Shown one piece after another: positions 13,533 to 17,448 of a DNA stretch of 17,448 nt. The notes beneath the pieces were generated by a model that was given only the letters and a program-made list of their open reading frames with translations, searched no databases and was not told where the DNA came from. The translations under genes and the position numbers were made by a program. Position 1 is the stretch's first letter. Every line of letters starts with the position of its first letter. The stretch is from Fusobacteriaceae bacterium. Lineage in GTDB: Bacteria; Fusobacteriota; Fusobacteriia; Fusobacteriales; Fusobacteriaceae. The DNA is taken from positions 1 to 17,448 of the forward strand of contig CAAFPW010000050.1 in assembly GCA_900764925.1 (NCBI GenBank), in the 5' to 3' direction.

Positions 13533-14518
13533 TGTTGAAAAAAATATTGGCAATTTTAATATTGCCAATTTTTATTTTATCATGTAGTGGTGGTAACGAG
13601 ATAAAAAAAATAGAGAAGAACAGTTTTCTATTTGGAACATACATAAGTATAACAGTATATGATAGTGATGAAAAATTGGCAAATAAAGCAATAGATATGG
13701 CTTTTTCTGAGATAAAAAGAGTAGATGATAAATTTAATAGTAAAGTATCTGGAAGTATCTTAGATGATCTCAATTCTGGAAAAGTAAAAGAGGTTACTTT
13801 AGATGAAGAGGGAGTATATCTTTTTGAAAACTTAAAAAGAGTATATAAGCTATCTCATGGGAAGTATGATGTTACAATTGGTCCTCTTCTAGATGTTTGG
13901 GATTTTGGAGCAAAAGAGGAAAGAACTTTACCAAGTTCTGAAGATTTAGAAGTTGCTAAGAAAAAAGTAGATTTTTCAAAATTGATTTTAGATGGAAATA
14001 AACTATATTTTTCAGAGGATGGTATAGAGATAGATACAGGTTCATTTTTAAAGGGTTATGCTGTAGAAAAGGCTAAAGAGGTTATGAGAGAAGCTGGAAT
14101 TACAAGTGCTTTTATCTCATCTATCTCTAGTATAGAAACAATAAATAGCAAACCTGGTAAAAAACCTTGGAGAATAGGAATAGAGAATCCAGTAAATACT
14201 CAAGAATTATTGGGAATTATAGAGTTGAATAATAAAGGGATGGGAGTATCTGGAGATTACCAAACATATGTTGAGATTGATGGAAAAAAATACCACCATA
14301 TAATTGATAAGACTACTGGATACTCAGTGACAGATAAAAAAATGGTCGTTGTAGTTTCAGATAATGCCTTCTTTTCTGATATGTATTCTACAGCTTTCTT
14401 TATGATGCCTATTGATGAGGTATTAAGCTTTGCAAAGGACAAAGATTTGGAAGTATTTATAGTGGATAAGGATATGCAAACTTTTAAAAGTGAAGGATTT
14501 AATCTATTAGGGAAATAA
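13532..14518 (+). CDS. apbE: ApbE-type FAD:protein FMN transferase lipoprotein
   Basis: ApbE enzymes attach FMN from FAD covalently to a threonine of extracytoplasmic flavoproteins such as Rnf/Nqr subunits, using magnesium. This 328-residue protein has a lipoprotein signal, a hydrophobic stretch at residues 5-16 with ILSC and the lipidated C18, so it faces outside the inner membrane. Family motifs are DVWDFG (121-126), DTGSFLKGYA (168-177), GVSGDYQTY (238-246), GKKYHHIID (251-259) and SDMYST (282-287) with the metal-binding D283 and T287. The usual glycine pair of the GGD/GGN motif is replaced by ISSISSIETI (195-204), suggesting a subfamily variant. It sits five bases after rpoZ, probably translationally coupled, although its role is unrelated to the genes before it. 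Its flavoprotein target is not in the window. Confidence 0.88.
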   Translation: MLKKILAILILPIFILSCSGGNEIKKIEKNSFLFGTYISITVYDSDEKLANKAIDMAFSEIKRVDDKFNSKVSGSILDDLNSGKVKEVTLDEEGVYLFENLKRVYKLSHGKYDVTIGPLLDVWDFGAKEERTLPSSEDLEVAKKKVDFSKLILDGNKLYFSEDGIEIDTGSFLKGYAVEKAKEVMREAGITSAFISSISSIETINSKPGKKPWRIGIENPVNTQELLGIIELNNKGMGVSGDYQTYVEIDGKKYHHIIDKTTGYSVTDKKMVVVVSDNAFFSDMYSTAFFMMPIDEVLSFAKDKDLEVFIVDKDMQTFKSEGFNLLGK

Positions 14519-14523
14519 ATAAG

Positions 14524-14572
14524 AAAAGGAGAAGGTTTTACTGATATAAGTAAAGCATTCTCCTTTTTTATA
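14524..14572. terminator. Bidirectional terminator between apbE and the convergent transporter gene
   Basis: AAAAGGAGAA (14524-14533) pairs with TTCTCCTTTT (14558-14567). An inner stem TTTACT/AGTAAA (14537-14542 with 14549-14554) extends it. On the plus strand the stem runs into a T run (14564-14569) after apbE. On the minus strand the complement of the A run gives T residues after the transporter gene that ends at 14576. It fits both converging transcripts. Confidence 0.85.
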
Positions 14573-14575
14573 AAA

Positions 14576-15853
14576 TTAATATCTAAGATAAACATAGATT
14601 AAACTTAAAATTGTAGATTGAATAACAACTATAGTTCCCCATTTAAAGAACTCCATAAATGAGATTTCAATTCCTCCTTTTTTAGCTACTGAAGCTCCAA
14701 CAATATTTGCAGCTGCTCCAACTATTGTCATATTTCCACCAAGACAAGCTCCAAGTGAAAGTGACCACCATAAAACTTGTGTATCCCCTTGGAAATTAGG
14801 GATAATTTCTAGTAATATTTTACCGAAAGATAGTGTATGTGGTATAGAACCTACTATTGGAGATAAAATTGTAGAGAGTAAAAGAATTAATCCAGAGGTA
14901 AATTTAAGATTTCCCTCTGTAAAATATATTAGATATTCAGCAAGTTTACTAATTATACCTAAATTTTCTATTCCATCAACTAATACAAATAAACCACCAA
15001 AGAAAAATAGAGTATCCCATTCAACCTTAGCAAAAACTTCTTCAGTCTTTTTCTTACTTAGAAATATTAAGACAGCTGCTCCAGTTATAGCAATTATAGA
15101 CAGACCAAAATGAGTAAAGCTATTTGTTAAAAATCCCAATATAACCAAAGAAAAAACAATAATAGATTGAATTAGAAGTTTTTTATTGGTAATTGTTCTA
15201 TCCAAGCTTAACTCCATAATACCAGCTTTTAATTCATTGGAAACTTGTAACTTATTTTTGAGATATAGGACCGCACTAATAAGTAAAACTGCCATATTGA
15301 TTATTATAAATGGAGTTAGATTGAAGATAAAAGAGTTAAAGTCAAGACCACTAAGACTTGCAATAATAAGGTTAGGTGGATCTCCTATCATTGTAGCAGT
15401 ACCACCAATATTAGATGCAAATATTTGTAGAAGGACAAATGGTTTAGGATCCACTTCAAGTCTTCTAGCTAAAAATATAGTTATAGGAACTACAAGTAAA
15501 ATTGTTGTAACGTTGTCTAAGACAGCTGAAAATACAGCTGTTACAATAGAAGTAAAAACGAGAATTTTTATTGGATTTCCCCTTACAAGTTGAGCAATTT
15601 TAATAGCAACCCATTGGAATATTCCTGTTTCTGACATAATTTCTACAATTAACATCATTCCAATAAGTAAGAACATTATCTCCAAATTATAGCCCACAGT
15701 TTCTAGAGCTTCCTCTTCTGTTATAATTTGAAGTATAACCATGAGTGCACCACCTATCATTGTAACAATTGATTTTGGATATTTCTCTGTTATGATAAAA
15801 TAAAAAGTAACAATGAATATGATGATTCCAAAAAGAAGTTTAAGTATTTCCAT
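14576..15853 (-). CDS. ArsB/NhaD (P-protein)-type ion permease
   Basis: This 425-residue inner-membrane protein has about ten or more hydrophobic segments and belongs to the ion transporter superfamily that holds ArsB, NhaD and the P protein. The first half has FSAVLDNVTT with L112-D113-N114 and SNIGGTATMIGDPPN (147-161). The second half has LGACLGGNMTIVGAAAN (367-383). The second-repeat counterpart of the DN motif, normally near DNIPF, reads SPIVGSIPH (331-339), so the aspartate and asparagine are missing there. No arsR, arsC or arsA gene is nearby, so arsenite export is not supported and the substrate is unknown. It starts at ATG with AGGTGG upstream (complement of 15861-15866) and has its own promoter at 15910-15938. 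Confidence 0.87.
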   Translation of the reverse strand: MEILKLLFGIIIFIVTFYFIITEKYPKSIVTMIGGALMVILQIITEEEALETVGYNLEIMFLLIGMMLIVEIMSETGIFQWVAIKIAQLVRGNPIKILVFTSIVTAVFSAVLDNVTTILLVVPITIFLARRLEVDPKPFVLLQIFASNIGGTATMIGDPPNLIIASLSGLDFNSFIFNLTPFIIINMAVLLISAVLYLKNKLQVSNELKAGIMELSLDRTITNKKLLIQSIIVFSLVILGFLTNSFTHFGLSIIAITGAAVLIFLSKKKTEEVFAKVEWDTLFFFGGLFVLVDGIENLGIISKLAEYLIYFTEGNLKFTSGLILLLSTILSPIVGSIPHTLSFGKILLEIIPNFQGDTQVLWWSLSLGACLGGNMTIVGAAANIVGASVAKKGGIEISFMEFFKWGTIVVIQSTILSLIYVYLRY

Positions 15854-15909
15854 AAGTTCGCCACCTTTTTGATATAGTTGAAATATATTTGATTAAATTG
15901 TACAGTATC

Positions 15910-15938
15910 ATTATATATCTTAAACTTAAAAGTGTAAA
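15910..15938 (-). promoter_or_regulatory. Sigma-70 promoter for the minus-strand permease
   Basis: Read on the minus strand, TTTACA (15938-15933) and a perfect TATAAT (15915-15910) are spaced by 17 bases. Transcription would start near 15903, leaving a leader of about 50 bases. A TGTACA palindrome (15899-15904) lies at the predicted start point and could be an operator, but this is weak. No equally good promoter was found for the divergent acetyltransferase gene in the same 172-base gap. Confidence 0.8.
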
Positions 15939-16025
15939 ATATTTTTTTAAAAACGTGATATAAAAAATAAAGTATTTTTATATATTAATTATATTGAATA
16001 AAGTAACTTATAAAGGAGATTAAAT

Positions 16026-16544
16026 ATGTTAGAGCTAAATAATAAATATAATATATGTTTATTGAGTAAAGAGTTGTGTATAGAGAAAATAGATGAGATA
16101 GTAAATTTATTAAAATTGATTCCAAATTCTAATTATACTAGAGATGCTATACTAGCAGAGAAAAAAGGAGATAGAGTCTTATATGGAAAATGGGAACATA
16201 GTTTGATTCTGATGGATAGAGATGAGATAGTTGGAATTTTAATAGGATATGAAAGGGAAAAGGAAGAGAATAATTTATATAGAGATAACTGTTTCTATAT
16301 AAATGAGATAGCGGTATCAAGAAAATATAAAGGAAAAGAATTAGGAAAACACCTTCTAAATTATTTTATTGAGAGTATGAAAGAGTATAAATATTTGAAG
16401 GGAAAGATAAAAATCAGAATTCAGACAACAAATAGTAAGGAGAATAGAAAAGTAATTGAACTATATAGAAGTATTGGTTTTAAAAAGATAGGTATAAAGA
16501 AGTACCCATTAAAAGAGGACATAGTTTTGGAAATTATTAAATAA
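16026..16544 (+). CDS. GNAT-family N-acetyltransferase
   Basis: This 172-residue protein has the GNAT fold pattern. A strand LILMDRDEIVGILIGYE lies at about residues 60-76. YINEIAVSRKYKGKELGKHLL (91-111) is motif A, which binds the acetyl-CoA pyrophosphate. TTNSKENRKVIELYRSIGFKKIG (134-156) is motif B. The usual R-x-x-G-x-G/A loop reads K102-G-K-E105-L-G107, so the first glycine is glutamate. The substrate cannot be assigned. AAAGGAG precedes the ATG by seven bases. It is divergent from the permease, and lysE follows 46 bases later. Its coding sequence is richer in A and T than the polymerase genes. It could be a small-molecule or ribosomal-protein acetyltransferase. Confidence 0.85.
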   Translation: MLELNNKYNICLLSKELCIEKIDEIVNLLKLIPNSNYTRDAILAEKKGDRVLYGKWEHSLILMDRDEIVGILIGYEREKEENNLYRDNCFYINEIAVSRKYKGKELGKHLLNYFIESMKEYKYLKGKIKIRIQTTNSKENRKVIELYRSIGFKKIGIKKYPLKEDIVLEIIK

Positions 16545-16555
16545 TATAGTATAAT
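16527..16555 (+). promoter_or_regulatory. Candidate promoter for the LysE-type exporter gene
   Basis: TTGGAA (16527-16532) and a perfect TATAAT (16550-16555) are spaced by 17 bases. The -35 box matches four of six consensus bases. The -35 box lies in the final codons of the acetyltransferase gene and the -10 box just after its stop. The leader to the lysE start would be about 30 bases. The A+T-rich background raises the chance of a false match. Confidence 0.5.
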
Positions 16556-16590
16556 CAAAATAGGGGGAAAAATATTTAGGAGGGATTACA

Positions 16591-17202
16591 ATGAAATACT
16601 TATTGCAAGGTTTTACTATGGGATTAGCTTATGTAGCTCCTATTGGATTACAAAATTTATTTGTTATCAATACAGCTTTGACACAGAAAAGAAGAAGAGC
16701 TTTTTTAACAGCACTTATAGTTATATTTTTTGATATAACTTTAGCTTTAGCTTGCTTTTTAGGGATTGGAGCTATAATGGAAAAATCTAAAATATTAGAG
16801 ATGATAATTTTATTAGTGGGGAGTATTATTGTCATCTATATAGGTTTTGGCTTAATAAAATCAAAGGGGAATATGGATAACTCTGCTGATGTAAATGTGC
16901 CATTAAAAAAAGTTATAACTACAGCTTGTGTTGTTACATGGTTCAATCCTCAAGCAATTATAGATGGAAGTATGATGTTAGGAGCTTTTAGAGCTTCACT
17001 TCCAGCAGAGGAAGGAATGAAATTTATATTGGGAGTGATGGGGGCTTCTACAACTTGGTTTTTAGGAGTTACACTGTTTATTACTATATTTAGTAATAGG
17101 TTTAACAACAATGTCTTAACTTGGATAAATAGAGTGTGTGGAGTGGTAATAGTATTTTATGGATTTAAGTTACTGTATAGTTTTATAGAGAAGGTAAGTT
17201 AA
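16591..17202 (+). CDS. LysE/ArgO-family amino-acid exporter
   Basis: This 203-residue inner-membrane protein matches the LysE/ArgO family, which exports basic amino acids, and the related RhtB-type exporters. The N-terminal signature GLAYVAPIGLQNLFVINTAL (11-30) contains the family's P-x-G-x-Q-N pattern. About six hydrophobic segments follow, with TWFNPQAIIDG (116-126) carrying the conserved N-P pair before the fourth. Length and topology are usual. GGAGGG lies eight bases before the ATG. A candidate promoter sits at 16527-16555 and a strong terminator follows, so it may be a single-gene unit. The substrate (lysine, arginine or another amino acid) is not decided by the sequence. No lysG/argP-type regulator is adjacent. 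Confidence 0.9.
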   Translation: MKYLLQGFTMGLAYVAPIGLQNLFVINTALTQKRRRAFLTALIVIFFDITLALACFLGIGAIMEKSKILEMIILLVGSIIVIYIGFGLIKSKGNMDNSADVNVPLKKVITTACVVTWFNPQAIIDGSMMLGAFRASLPAEEGMKFILGVMGASTTWFLGVTLFITIFSNRFNNNVLTWINRVCGVVIVFYGFKLLYSFIEKVS

Positions 17203-17222
17203 GTTACAATTTATCTTATTAG

Positions 17223-17278
17223 AAACTCAAGAATAACTTTCGTTTCCTCTTCGTTATTCTTGAGTTTTATTTTTTATT
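17223..17278 (+). terminator. Rho-independent terminator after the LysE-type gene
   Basis: AAACTCAAGAATAAC (17223-17237) pairs perfectly with GTTATTCTTGAGTTT (17253-17267) over 15 bp, with a 15-base pyrimidine-rich loop. TTTTATTTTTTATTT follows. The structure lies 20 bases after the stop codon. The upstream arm is preceded by few T residues on the opposite strand, so it is most likely one-directional. Confidence 0.9.
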
Positions 17279-17448
17279 TATCCATTGACTAATTTAGAAA
17301 ATATAACCTGTGGATTTGAGAAAATATATTTACTTAATTCTAATACTAAAGATATAGTCGCATAATCAATATTTCAATTTTTATAAAAGTTAGCTGATAT
17401 AAAATAAATAGAAGGAAACTTCAAGAATTGCGGAAATTACGGAGAGAA
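17279..17448. other. Terminal intergenic stretch without a supported gene
   Basis: The last 170 bases are A+T-rich, with stop codons in all frames over most of the stretch and no RNA gene or repeat that I recognise. Two frames stay open to the window edge: on the plus strand from TTG 17428 (seven codons) and on the minus strand for about 18 codons ending at a TAA near 17392-17394. Both are too short to judge. The stretch may be the upstream region of a gene that begins beyond the window. Confidence 0.5.

Noticed and set aside
14524..14572. Inverted repeat as a mobile-element end
   Set aside because: The repeat is followed by T runs in both directions between converging genes, which is explained by a shared terminator. 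No transposase or target duplication is present.
15186..15593. Plus-strand frame of 135 codons opposite the permease gene
   Set aside because: It is fully inside the strongly supported minus-strand membrane protein and shows no family motif or ribosome-binding site.
17428..17448. Possible start of a helix-turn-helix regulator (TTG, then MRKLRRE) running off the window
   Set aside because: Only seven codons are visible, the AAGGA motif is 11 bases away, and it uses two CGG codons, which are rare in this genome. The resemblance to the opening of XRE-type regulators is too short to trust.
17392..17448. Open minus-strand frame that could be the C terminus of a membrane protein
   Set aside because: It covers only about 18 codons with no recognisable motif. 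Chance is a sufficient explanation in A+T-rich DNA.

Overview
The window comes from a very A+T-rich bacterium that encodes arginine almost entirely with AGA and has strong AGGAGG-type ribosome-binding sites. Gene content and order point to the Fusobacteriota, most likely Fusobacterium or a close relative. One supporting trait is that the RNA polymerase beta-prime subunit carries a long trigger-loop insertion of the Gram-negative type, while the yicC-remA-gmk-rpoZ order resembles Firmicutes. The assignment is recognition by eye, not a database result.

Positions 1-414 hold the 3' end of a 5S rRNA, then a near-consensus sigma-70 promoter that starts a new unit with a structured leader and rpmG (L33, missed by ATG-only gene calling because it starts at TTG). 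tRNA-Trp, secE, nusG, rplK, rplA, rplJ, rplL, rpoB and rpoC follow without a strand change. The gaps between these genes are the most information-rich non-coding sequence here. They contain two candidate L1-binding leaders (before rplK and before rplA), an L10-type leader before rplJ, an attenuator and a separate 16-bp hairpin between rplL and rpoB, and another 16-bp hairpin between rpoB and rpoC. A strong terminator follows rpoC.

Positions 11.6-14.5 kb carry yicC, remA, gmk, rpoZ and an apbE-type lipoprotein flavin transferase in one tightly packed direction, ending in a terminator shared with a convergent gene. With rpoB and rpoC just upstream, three RNA polymerase subunits (beta, beta-prime, omega) lie within about 10 kb.

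Positions 14.6-17.4 kb hold three genes outside this block. They are an ArsB/NhaD-type membrane transporter on the minus strand with a clear promoter, and, divergently, a GNAT acetyltransferase and a LysE/ArgO-type exporter. The exporter has its own candidate promoter and a strong terminator. The last about 170 bases contain no gene I can support.

I found no mobile element, CRISPR array, defence locus or clearly novel system. This is chiefly a core information-processing locus. The best leads are the RNA structures between genes, a hairpin that hides the apbE ribosome-binding site around the rpoZ stop codon, C/G-ending codon patches over invariant polymerase motifs, and several proteins missing a family-typical motif residue.
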